Shown here one piece after another: positions 52,134 to 64,000 of a DNA stretch of 64,000 bases (positions are counted from its first letter, which is position 1; every line of letters begins with the position of its first letter). A program made the translations under genes and the position numbers. The DNA is from Rothia mucilaginosa (GTDB lineage Bacteria; Actinomycetota; Actinomycetes; Actinomycetales; Micrococcaceae). The stretch is from positions 930,001-994,000 of the forward strand of contig NZ_AP014938.1 in assembly GCF_001548235.1 (NCBI RefSeq), written 5' to 3'. The notes beneath the pieces were generated by a model, which was not told the origin of the DNA, made no database searches, and saw nothing but the letters and a program-made list of their open reading frames with translations.

Positions 52134-52883
52134 TTAGGATTTTGCGACGGAGGCGGCAATTTCTGCGGGCGCTCCGGCTGCGGCGGGCCGCCAGGATTCG
52201 AGGCGGGCGTGGACAATGTATCGTTCGGTGTCACCGTAGCGCGGGTGGCAGGTGGTGAGCGTCAGGAGGCGCTCGGTGGGTGCTACGCCGGGCTGTCCGG
52301 GGACGGGTTCGATGACTTCTACCTGGTCGGGTTGCACGATTTCGTGGCTGTAGACGGTGTAGGTGTAGTAGCCATCTTTGGTGCGCACGTAGATGTGGTC
52401 GCCTTCGGTGAGCAGGTCAATGTCGTTGAGGACTTTACCGCGGGTTTGGCGGTGGCCTGCGAGGGAGAAGTTGCCGACCTGGCCGGGCATGGCGCTTCCT
52501 TCGTAGTGGCCGAGGCCGAGGGAGTCGAGCACGTCGGAGCTGGTGCCCTGTGTTGCGGGGCGCTGGTAGTCGGATCCGAACTTGGGGATGTAGACGACGC
52601 CGAAGACTTCACCGTGGCCGGGTTCGCTCAGACCGGCGGGAGGGGTGTTGGGGTCCCAGTCGGGGACGGGTTCGCCGGGGTTGGAGTCGAATTCCTGGAC
52701 GAGGGTGCTGACGGCTTGGGATTGGGTGCGGTCTGCGTCGATGTTGGTCCACCAAAGCTGCCATGCGACGAAGAGGAGCAGTACGACTCCGATGGTGATG
52801 AGGAGTTCGCCTGTAATCTGAATGACCCAGTGCAGCACGCTGCGGGGGCGGCGCTCTGCGGTGGGTGCCGTTCCTTGACTCAT
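52134..52883 (-). CDS. Class E sortase
   Basis: A 249-residue membrane transpeptidase that cuts LAxTG-type signals and links proteins to peptidoglycan. One N-terminal helix (about 25-46) is followed by the sortase fold: catalytic His in FSLAGHRQT (near 132), Cys in LTLTTCHPRYG (near 213) and Arg in TERYIVHARL (near 222). The TLTTC form is usual in class E. The start at 52883 has AAGGAG six bases upstream; 22 more residues in frame lack a ribosome site. The LARTG protein at 7291-10296 is a probable substrate. Confidence 0.92.
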   Translation of the reverse strand: MSQGTAPTAERRPRSVLHWVIQITGELLITIGVVLLLFVAWQLWWTNIDADRTQSQAVSTLVQEFDSNPGEPVPDWDPNTPPAGLSEPGHGEVFGVVYIPKFGSDYQRPATQGTSSDVLDSLGLGHYEGSAMPGQVGNFSLAGHRQTRGKVLNDIDLLTEGDHIYVRTKDGYYTYTVYSHEIVQPDQVEVIEPVPGQPGVAPTERLLTLTTCHPRYGDTERYIVHARLESWRPAAAGAPAEIAASVAKS

Positions 52884-53042
52884 GCGGTCTCCTTTGTCTT
52901 CTGGGTTATGTATGTTCTTGGGCGCCGGGTGGCGTTCCTTATCTTTCAACGCGGGGAGAAGGTGAAATCATCCCGTAAGTCTGCAAAGATAGGTGTGAAC
53001 ATATATTTTTAGGTTACCCATACAACAATAAGCGGAGGAAGT

Positions 53043-53357
53043 ATGTCGACCAACTCGGCTAAGGCATCGTCCAAGAAGAAGTCTCAGAAGTCTGCTAAGT
53101 CTGAGGTGGAGGATGCAAGCGAGCTGCGTCTGCGTGAGATTGCTCGTGAGATGGAGAGCGGCACGCAGCTGAAGGAGCAGACTCCGTTGTGGTACCGCGT
53201 GATTATGTTCTCGCTGTTGGCGGTGGGCATTCTGTGGATTATTGTTTTCTACATTACGCAGGGCCTGTTCCCGATTCCTGATTTGGGTATGTGGAATGTG
53301 AGTATTGGTGTGGGCGCCATGATGGTGAGCATGCTGATGATGACTCGCTGGCGTTAG
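53043..53357 (+). CDS. crgA: Cell division protein CrgA
   Basis: A 104-residue protein with a Lys/Ser-rich cytoplasmic head (1-50) and two helices (about 53-72 and 82-99). LWYRVIMFSLLAVGILWIIV and the short loop with FPIPDLG match the CrgA family, which recruits division proteins (FtsQ, FtsI, CwsA) to the septum. GGAGGAAG precedes the ATG. Location next to the kinase operon is conserved in actinobacteria. It ends at a long perfect terminator. Confidence 0.95.
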   Translation: MSTNSAKASSKKKSQKSAKSEVEDASELRLREIAREMESGTQLKEQTPLWYRVIMFSLLAVGILWIIVFYITQGLFPIPDLGMWNVSIGVGAMMVSMLMMTRWR

Positions 53358-53389
53358 AGTTTAGACGTTAAGACTTAGGCGTTAGAGCT

Positions 53390-53433
53390 TATAGAGAGGC
53401 GGCCATCCCGTGTGGGGTGGCCGCCTCTCTATA
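53390..53433. terminator. Bidirectional terminator after crgA
   Basis: TATAGAGAGGCGGCCA (53390-53405) pairs with TGGCCGCCTCTCTATA (53418-53433), 16 bp, with inner CCC/GGG. It separates crgA from the convergent transporter gene. Confidence 0.95.
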
Positions 53434-53463
53434 TGTTTGGAAGTACCGGGGTTTAGGGAGCCT

Positions 53464-54468
53464 CTACGGTATTTTTCTGGCCTGAAACGCTGTCCGGAAG
53501 ATCGCGGTCATGGCGACCATGATGAGCAGTTCGGTGAGGGTTTGGGTGAGTACGGTTGCACTCATGAGTTTTGCTTCGGGGTTGCCGTTGTATGCCAGAC
53601 GTTGTGCACAGAGCGCTACGACGGGGTAGATGATGAGGGCGTTGCGGGTGACGGCGCTGAAGGTTAAGGAGATACGTTCGGGTCGGCTCATGGCTCTACT
53701 CAGGAACCATGCGGCGACTCCTGCGAGGATAGCGTAGGTAAGGTAGAGTCCGGCGAGCCGGGGAATGAGCTGCATTTCGTTCAGTACCGCCGGGGTGTAG
53801 GCGGAGCACATGAGCGCAAGAAGCAGGCACATGAGGGGAATCATTGCGGTATCGCTCATGCTACGTACGCGTTCGTAGGCTTGTCGGCGTTGCGGTGAGC
53901 GGGCTGACCAGCGTTGTGCGAGGTAGGCGGCTACTAGGGGTAGGATGAGCGGTGTGAGGCTGAGGTAGCTTTCAGCGGGGAGGGGGAATATTTCTCCCAC
54001 TACCCTCGTATCCAATATTCCTATATATGCATACACACTAGTCCATATAGGAATAAAAATAAATTGGGCACCAAGTAGATAGGGTGTTGCCGCTAGCAAA
54101 CCTCGATATTCCCCTCCAGCAATACACGTAAAAACCACAACGTAATCCACGCATGGAGCCAGCAAAACAATCACTGCAGCTAGAGCAACGGGGCCACCCT
54201 CGGGAATAAAGAGGGAGACCAGGGGCGCAACGAGAATCGGGGTTCCAAAGGTAGCCGCCAGCACGACCGTACAAGCGAGCCTCTTATGCTGACCAACGCT
54301 CATGCCGGTGAGAGGCATGAGAGCAAAGTTGGTCCACAGTAGTGCGCCAAGCGCGTAAGGCACGAGCTGTTCAGAGGCGTAACTCCATCCGTTCAAACCC
54401 GCGCAGGCAACCCCCACGATCATGGAGCCGAGGTAGAGAGCCACCTGGTGGCGTTCCATAAAGCTCAC
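53464..54468 (-). CDS. Bile acid:sodium symporter / ACR3-like (SBF) family transporter
   Basis: A 334-residue membrane protein with about ten helices. The SBF/ACR3 pattern is seen in LLWTNFALMPLTGM (near 45) and LLAPCVDYVVVFT (near 100), where a conserved Cys sits in helix 4 of arsenite exporters. It lacks adjacent ars genes. GTG start at 54468, 15 bases after the LysR-type regulator's stop on the same strand, so the two form an operon. Substrate unknown; export of an organic or oxyanion metabolite is possible. A patch near 54000-54080 is much more AT-rich than the rest of the gene. Confidence 0.8.
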   Translation of the reverse strand: MSFMERHQVALYLGSMIVGVACAGLNGWSYASEQLVPYALGALLWTNFALMPLTGMSVGQHKRLACTVVLAATFGTPILVAPLVSLFIPEGGPVALAAVIVLLAPCVDYVVVFTCIAGGEYRGLLAATPYLLGAQFIFIPIWTSVYAYIGILDTRVVGEIFPLPAESYLSLTPLILPLVAAYLAQRWSARSPQRRQAYERVRSMSDTAMIPLMCLLLALMCSAYTPAVLNEMQLIPRLAGLYLTYAILAGVAAWFLSRAMSRPERISLTFSAVTRNALIIYPVVALCAQRLAYNGNPEAKLMSATVLTQTLTELLIMVAMTAIFRTAFQARKIP

Positions 54469-54483
54469 GGAAGTCGTCCTCTT

Positions 54484-55401
54484 CTAGTAGATCAGGTCGC
54501 CTCGTGCTGCTTCGTGGACGCGGCGGGTTACGGTTTCCATGACGGGCGAGTTAATGTTCCAGCGCTGCCAGTAGAGGGGAAATTCTACGGGGGTTGCGGC
54601 AAGCTTCATGAGGTGCCCGCTTGCGAGTTCTTCGGCGCATTGCGCCTCAGGAATGAGGCCCCAGGCGATACCGGAGCTGACGGCGCGCGCATAGTCCGGG
54701 GATGAGGGAATGTAGATGGTGGGGCTTTGGGTGAAGGTTTCTTCAGCGTCCAGTCCTACTTCTTGTTCAATGAGGACTCGCGCTACGTCCTGCACGAAGT
54801 CTTTGCGGTCGTATTCGACGACGGGGGCACGATTGAGCTCTTCGCGGCTTACGCGCTTGGGCCAGCCGGGTAGGTATAGCTGCACGTAGTCGGGGGTGGC
54901 AACGCACCAGTAGCGTGCCACACCGAGGGTTTCGACGGAACAGCCGGGGATTTTTTCGGGTTTGGAGGTGATGACTGCCATGACTTCTCCGGATCGGAGC
55001 ATGGCGGAGGAGTGGAATTCACCTTCTCGTCGCAGGTCGCAGAAGATGCTGTCTTCTCGACTGAGGGTTCCTACGGCGTCGAGGAACCAGGTGGCGAGTG
55101 AGTCGGCGTTGACGGCAACGGAGACGCTCTGGAAGCCGCCGGCACCCATGAGTTCACGTTCCATTTCTTGCTGCAGGAATTCGCTCTGGCGAGCGATGCG
55201 CAGCACGCTTTGCCCCGCGTCAGTAGGGGTGACGGGGTTACTTCGGCGCAGCAGGACCTTTCCGGCAATCTGTTCCATGGCTTTGATGCGCTGGGAGATG
55301 GCGGAGGGGCTCACCCGCAGAATATCTGCTGCCGCGTCGAAGGTGCCGTATTCGATGACGGTGGCGAAGGTGGTGAGCTGGTCGGTACTGAAACGTGTCA
55401 T
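54484..55401 (-). CDS. LysR-family regulator, LysG/ArgP type
   Basis: A 305-residue regulator. The N-terminal winged helix-turn-helix (residues 1-62: TFDAAADILRVSPSAISQRI) is very close to ArgP/LysG, which sense lysine, arginine or histidine. The effector domain spans about 90-290 (AVNADSLATWFLDAVG is an ArgP-like strand/helix). It is divergent from a LysE-type exporter 205 bases away, the classical LysG-LysE arrangement of corynebacteria, and is followed by an SBF-family transporter. It probably activates export when basic amino acids accumulate. Confidence 0.9.
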   Translation of the reverse strand: MTRFSTDQLTTFATVIEYGTFDAAADILRVSPSAISQRIKAMEQIAGKVLLRRSNPVTPTDAGQSVLRIARQSEFLQQEMERELMGAGGFQSVSVAVNADSLATWFLDAVGTLSREDSIFCDLRREGEFHSSAMLRSGEVMAVITSKPEKIPGCSVETLGVARYWCVATPDYVQLYLPGWPKRVSREELNRAPVVEYDRKDFVQDVARVLIEQEVGLDAEETFTQSPTIYIPSSPDYARAVSSGIAWGLIPEAQCAEELASGHLMKLAATPVEFPLYWQRWNINSPVMETVTRRVHEAARGDLIY

Positions 55402-55606
55402 AAGAATATCTTACGCAGTGTGAAAATATTTAGATAGATTTAGGGTCCTTTTTCCCGTATTCTCGTCTCTGACGCTTCACACCTCAGCTAACGCAGGCTT
55501 TATCCCTGCGTCGTATGCTTTTGCCTGGCAAGCTGGTACTAGAAGGAGCCACCACCCGCAATATCTGCAAAGCCCATACCGTTTGGTCCACATAGAAAGT
55601 TTCACA

Positions 55607-56239
55607 ATGTCCACTTCCCTGTCCCTGCTGTTTCTGGGTGCTACCACCACGATTTCTTTGGTGGCGGCTATCGGCGCCCAGGGAACTTTTGTGCTGCGTC
55701 AGGGTATTTTGGGTCGGCATATTACCCCGATTATTATTTTCTGCATTCTGTCGGATGCTCTGATGATTGGCTTGGGCGTTGTGGGTCTGGGCGCTCTGTT
55801 GGATGCGGCGCCGTGGTTTATTGAGGTGTTCCGTTATGTGGGTGCGGCGTTTTTGGCGTGGTTTGGTTTTGAGGCTGGCCGCCGCGTGTTTACTCCGCAT
55901 TCCATTGTGGTTGATGATGCGGAAGGTGATTCTCAGTCGTTGAAGGCGGCTCTGCTGACTACGGCGGCGGTGACTTATTTGAATCCGCTGGCGTGGTTGG
56001 ATACGACTATTCTTTTGGGTTCGCTGGCGAATGCACAGGGCGATCCTGGCCGTTGGTGGTACTACCTGGGTTGCTGCTGCGGTAGCCTGATCTGGTTTTT
56101 GGTGCTGGGGTATGGTTCGCGTCTGTTGCGTCCGCTTTTTGCGCGCCCTTCAGCGTGGCGTGTTTTGGATGGTGCGACGGCTCTTCTGATGGCGTACCTG
56201 GTGTTCAACCTGCTGACGATGAACCTGTCTAACCACTAG
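55607..56239 (+). CDS. LysE/ArgO-family amino acid exporter
   Basis: A 210-residue membrane protein with six helices. The family N-terminus GAQGTFVLRQGILGRH (residues 25-40) and the central AVTYLNPLAWLDT motif (near 133) are clear. It exports lysine or arginine, preventing damage when peptides are the nutrient source. The start at 55607 is preferred to an upstream ATG at 55583 because the protein then begins at the first helix; the ribosome site (AGAAAG) is weak. It is divergent from the LysG-type regulator. Confidence 0.9.
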   Translation: MSTSLSLLFLGATTTISLVAAIGAQGTFVLRQGILGRHITPIIIFCILSDALMIGLGVVGLGALLDAAPWFIEVFRYVGAAFLAWFGFEAGRRVFTPHSIVVDDAEGDSQSLKAALLTTAAVTYLNPLAWLDTTILLGSLANAQGDPGRWWYYLGCCCGSLIWFLVLGYGSRLLRPLFARPSAWRVLDGATALLMAYLVFNLLTMNLSNH

Positions 56240-56262
56240 CTTTTACGCCATGACCTGGCTCT

Positions 56263-57696
56263 TTATACTTTCTCAGCCTCTTTTTCGGTGTTCTTCTCCT
56301 CTTCGAGGGGTATGAGCACTTCGTTTTTGGGCATGGTGAGCAGACCCAGGTAGATATCGCGAATAATCAGGATGTGCTTGATTCGCTCAATCATGGGCTT
56401 GAGGAAGCTTCGGGCGTACTTTTCGTCGCTACTGGTGGTTGCGACGAAGCTGAGCCCGGAGAACACGGCAACGATCATGGATACCTTGATGACGACGGCG
56501 TTGATGTTGGTGTCCACACCAAGGATTTTGAGGTGTTCGGGTTTGATGCTCATCCAGGATTCGATGGTGGTGTCGCTAATGGCGATGGATGAGAATCCCA
56601 TGAAGAATCCAAAGACGAGCAGCATGAAGAAGGTCGCCTGAATAATCTGCCCAATCATGGGGATGATGATGAGGTTGCTCCAGGGCGCGACTTTGAGGGG
56701 TCGGTGTTCGAGAATTTTCTTCTCTTCGACCCAGTCTTGGGCGGTGTTCCAGATTCCGCCTTCAAGGGCTGCGGCGCGCTCGTAATCGTTCGCGGTAAAG
56801 CGTGCGATGTCATCGCCCCTGTAGCGCCCCAGCAGTCGCGCTGTGCGCTCCAGGGAGGTTGTGACGACGACGAACACGGCGAGTAGCCCCATGAGGCCCA
56901 GAACCGCCCAGGTGCGTGGGAAGCTGAGTCCGTTGGCGAGCTTCCAGAGGTCTGCGTTCACGAATATGAAGAGCACGGACACCATGAGTACGGGCAGTAC
57001 TTTCGCTATCATGGGCGGCAGGGAGGCGAGCTGATGGATGGCGTGCTTGAGGGACCACCCGAGTACGGTATCTACGCCCAGGAAGATGGCGAGGTAGATT
57101 CCGATAACGATGAGCGGGAAGACTTGGCCGCCGTCGTAGACGAAGTCGAGGCCGTCGAGGCTGCTGGTTTCGAAGACACCGGCAGTGAAGAGCACGCCGG
57201 CAAAAAGTACGGTGAGAATACCCGTGGTGATTTGAACCCACTGCGGGGTGCGAACCATGAGTTTGTGGGTTAGAGCGATGAGCACCCCGGAGATTATCGG
57301 CAGCACGAGGAAGATGCCACCGAGAACGAGCAAGGGTAGCACTTCATCGCTGAGTGCACTGTTAGTGGTGAGGGCTTTGACGTAGTCCGGGAGGGAGCCT
57401 TTCGCGTCATCAACTATGAAAATAAGGAGATCACGCAGGAAGATGTAGCAGATGTGCATGATGCCCGCCCACAGGATCCATGGCACGGAGCGTGGGAACG
57501 CATCGAGAGCACGTTGACGTGCAGGAATGATGAGGGGCGCACCCTGTTTACGGAACCAGATATTGCTCTGCTTCAGCATGTCAGCTCTAGTGTAGTGCTG
57601 AGATTGCACTGCTTCTGCAGTTGCTTTAGCGCGTAGCCGCGCCCAGCGAGGGCGTGCAGGGCTCTGCTGCGGGGTGTTCTGGTCTGGTGTACTCAT
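56263..57696 (-). CDS. Hypothetical multi-pass membrane protein
   Basis: A 477-residue protein, family not recognised. A hydrophilic head (1-60) precedes about eight helices (about 72-92, 120-143, 155-172, 190-210, 230-247, 263-282, 350-372 and 400-420). A soluble loop of about 65 residues (285-345, with YRGDDIARFTANDYERAAAL) lies between helices. The tail is acidic with Lys/Glu (EEEKNTEKEAEKV). No transport or enzyme motif identified. It is convergent with lysE. Confidence 0.7.
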   Translation of the reverse strand: MSTPDQNTPQQSPARPRWARLRAKATAEAVQSQHYTRADMLKQSNIWFRKQGAPLIIPARQRALDAFPRSVPWILWAGIMHICYIFLRDLLIFIVDDAKGSLPDYVKALTTNSALSDEVLPLLVLGGIFLVLPIISGVLIALTHKLMVRTPQWVQITTGILTVLFAGVLFTAGVFETSSLDGLDFVYDGGQVFPLIVIGIYLAIFLGVDTVLGWSLKHAIHQLASLPPMIAKVLPVLMVSVLFIFVNADLWKLANGLSFPRTWAVLGLMGLLAVFVVVTTSLERTARLLGRYRGDDIARFTANDYERAAALEGGIWNTAQDWVEEKKILEHRPLKVAPWSNLIIIPMIGQIIQATFFMLLVFGFFMGFSSIAISDTTIESWMSIKPEHLKILGVDTNINAVVIKVSMIVAVFSGLSFVATTSSDEKYARSFLKPMIERIKHILIIRDIYLGLLTMPKNEVLIPLEEEKNTEKEAEKV

Positions 57697-57742
57697 GACA
57701 TACCACTCTACAGGGTTGAGAATCTTCTTTTACCCGTGAGTA

Positions 57743-58291
57743 CTATAGTTCTTCCTTCTGGAGCTCAGCTCCAATAAAGCGGCTGTAGGCCCCCATGAGT
57801 AGCGCAGCAGCCTCTTCCTGTTCCTCGTAGATGCCCAGCTCCTCGTCTTCACGACCCGTGTAGGTGCCGCTACTGATTTCGAGCAGGGATAACGGTCCTT
57901 CTGCGGTCTCCGGGGTGAGAGCGTCCAGGATGAAGCTCAGGCTTTCTTCTGATTCTTCAGATACGCCCAGGAGGCGCCCTAGGCGTGTACCCGGGTAGGG
58001 TGCGATGGTGAGGACGTCTTCGTTCTCGCATTGGATAATACGTGCCACAGGAATGATGTCCTCGTCTGTGGTCTCTTCGAGCAGTAGCTCTGTGGAGAGG
58101 TCGATATGGCTCTCCTCGCTCTGTAGGAGCTGCCTGGGCCACCAGAGGTGAATGTATTCGGTCAGTGCTGCCCAGGCTTCGTGAGGCTCCAGTGTGCTCT
58201 CTACGTAGAGGGCTGCCGTTCGTTCTTCACCGTTGTGTTGGTGCTGCTGATCGGCTGGTTCTGGTGCGTGGGAAAACATGGGGTAGTGCAT
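57743..58291 (-). CDS. Hypothetical acidic protein, possibly SRPBCC fold
   Basis: A 182-residue acidic soluble protein. ALYVESTLEPHEAWAALTEY then IHLWWP resembles the opening strand and helix of SRPBCC (AHSA1/START-like) domains, but the rest is too divergent to assign. Rich in Glu, with no Cys cluster. Two in-frame ATGs (58291, 58279) are possible, neither with a strong ribosome site. It precedes the membrane protein gene by 46 bases on the same strand. Confidence 0.6.
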   Translation of the reverse strand: MHYPMFSHAPEPADQQHQHNGEERTAALYVESTLEPHEAWAALTEYIHLWWPRQLLQSEESHIDLSTELLLEETTDEDIIPVARIIQCENEDVLTIAPYPGTRLGRLLGVSEESEESLSFILDALTPETAEGPLSLLEISSGTYTGREDEELGIYEEQEEAAALLMGAYSRFIGAELQKEEL

Positions 58292-58371
58292 GGTTCTACT
58301 CTATCCCAGTGTGTCTGGGGAGAGCATTCTTCCTTGTAGACAAGGCTTCATAGACAGGGGTCTGAGGGCAC

Positions 58372-58412
58372 AAAAAAAAGGGGGCAGACCCGCATGGGTC
58401 TGCCCCCTTTTT
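58372..58412 (-). terminator. Second rRNA operon terminator
   Basis: A run of A, then GGGGGCAGACCC-GCAT-GGGTCTGCCCCC, then T5. It works on both strands: for the rRNA transcript leftward and possibly against rightward transcription. Confidence 0.95.
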
Positions 58413-58430
58413 AGCTTTAGCCGTTAAAGC

Positions 58431-58459
58431 AAAAGAGCCCGCGTAAGCGGGCTCTTTTT
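58431..58459 (-). terminator. First rRNA operon terminator
   Basis: AAAAGAGCCCGC-GTAA-GCGGGCTCTTTTT, about 70 bases after the 23S 3' end. Confidence 0.95.
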
Positions 58460-58526
58460 ATTGCCTATTGGATTGTTATCCAAAAACCATACAGTGAACG
58501 CAAACAACAAAACACTTCTTGAAAAG

Positions 58527-63452
<4,926 letters not shown>

Positions 63453-63739
63453 ATAGAAAAGCTTGATAATCTGATCTCAAACAGCGAATCACACACGGGG
63501 GTGCGTGACTCAAGCTGACTAAATTTGAAACCATTTGATGATTATCAAATATCAATAAATATTTGGTATTAGTTTCAGTTTCCATCACCATTCGGTGATT
63601 TTATTGAACAAAGCACACTATTGAGTTCTCAAGCAACACACCGATTCAACACCTCAACTTACTCTATTTGAGAAGTCTTACCGTTGAACGGTCATTCATG
63701 TTTTTTCATCGCTACCGCGTTCCCGCGGCAACCCAATCA

Positions 63740-63768
63740 ACTATACCAGCGTTTCGTTTGCCATGCAA
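63740..63768 (-). promoter_or_regulatory. rRNA promoter P2
   Basis: On the minus strand TTGCAT (63768-63763), 17-base spacer, TATAGT (63745-63740), 290 bases before the 16S start. Identical hexamers and spacing to P1. Confidence 0.75.
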
Positions 63769-63961
63769 ATCCGTTTTCCGTGATTCACACCACAAAGTTT
63801 CTTTCCTAAACTCTTCCATTATCACCAATCAGGCGACCCGGATTTCCTTCAAGCAAGAAACCAAAACACTATACAATTGAAAGTCATTCAACCGCTTCTG
63901 ACTAGGAGAAACACCGAAGAAATCTCTTCGTTTTTTCCTCCTCGCCGCGGCGACTCATACA

Positions 63962-63990
63962 ACTATACAGACGCCTAAACACCCATGCAA
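63962..63990 (-). promoter_or_regulatory. rRNA promoter P1
   Basis: On the minus strand TTGCAT (63990-63985), 17-base spacer, TATAGT (63967-63962). A third TATAGT at 63868-63873 has no clear -35. The region between promoters and 16S (63453-63740) is leader RNA with the processing motif near 63610-63640; no gene seen. Confidence 0.72.
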
Positions 63991-64000
63991 CCCGAAAACG

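Overview
The window is chromosomal DNA of a high-GC Gram-positive actinobacterium. It fits Micrococcaceae, most likely Rothia (R. mucilaginosa-like). The reasons are the actinobacterial block tRNA-Leu(CAG)-fhaA-fhaB-pstP-rodA-pbpA-pknA-pknB with trpG/pabA, a class E sortase and crgA beside it; a LysX-type lysyl-phosphatidylglycerol synthase/lysyl-tRNA synthetase; the anchored-repeat ABC transporter family; and the 16S sequence. The species call is an inference from memory, not from a database comparison.

Layout. 1-4.9 kb (-): a very large YD-repeat (Rhs) protein running off the left edge, preceded by a WXG100 protein, which suggests a type VII-secreted polymorphic toxin. 5.2-7.2 kb (+): three small membrane proteins of unknown function. 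7.3-17.6 kb: a complete 'anchored repeat' ABC transporter locus with three His-rich surface proteins, a substrate-binding lipoprotein with the same repeat inserted, an ATPase and a permease, and a candidate Zur-type box in the divergent promoter. 17.9-24.8 kb: zinc alcohol dehydrogenase, a hairpin-dense intergenic region, a membrane protein, a DHA2 drug exporter with a divergent TetR regulator and clear operator, a small ABM monooxygenase and an NrtR-like Nudix/winged-helix protein.

24.9-29.4 kb: two tandem ABC-F genes, each behind a matching leader with promoter, three conserved hairpins, a 5-codon upstream ORF and an intrinsic terminator. This looks like translation-coupled attenuation of antibiotic-resistance ABC-F proteins. 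Each ABC-F gene also carries a parS-like site at the same place in its linker. 29.6-31.7 kb: superoxide dismutase, then 1.5 kb of non-coding DNA with six perfect DnaA boxes and AT-rich tracts. With the parS sites and a change of strand composition between the window's left and right parts, this is a candidate replication origin, although no dnaA is present and the rRNA operon points the wrong way.

31.7-40.7 kb (+): MarR regulator, ferritin, NhaA, LysX, alanine/glycine:cation symporter and a small PLDc_N membrane protein. 40.8-53.4 kb: the cell-growth and division signalling operon (FHA proteins, PP2C phosphatase, RodA, PbpA, two PASTA kinases), an amidotransferase, a 53-residue membrane protein, the sortase and CrgA. 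53.5-58.3 kb: a LysG-type regulator with an SBF-family transporter, a divergent LysE-type exporter and two unknown proteins. 58.4-64 kb (-): a 16S-23S rRNA operon with two matching promoters, no tRNA in the spacer and no recognisable 5S gene before the terminators.
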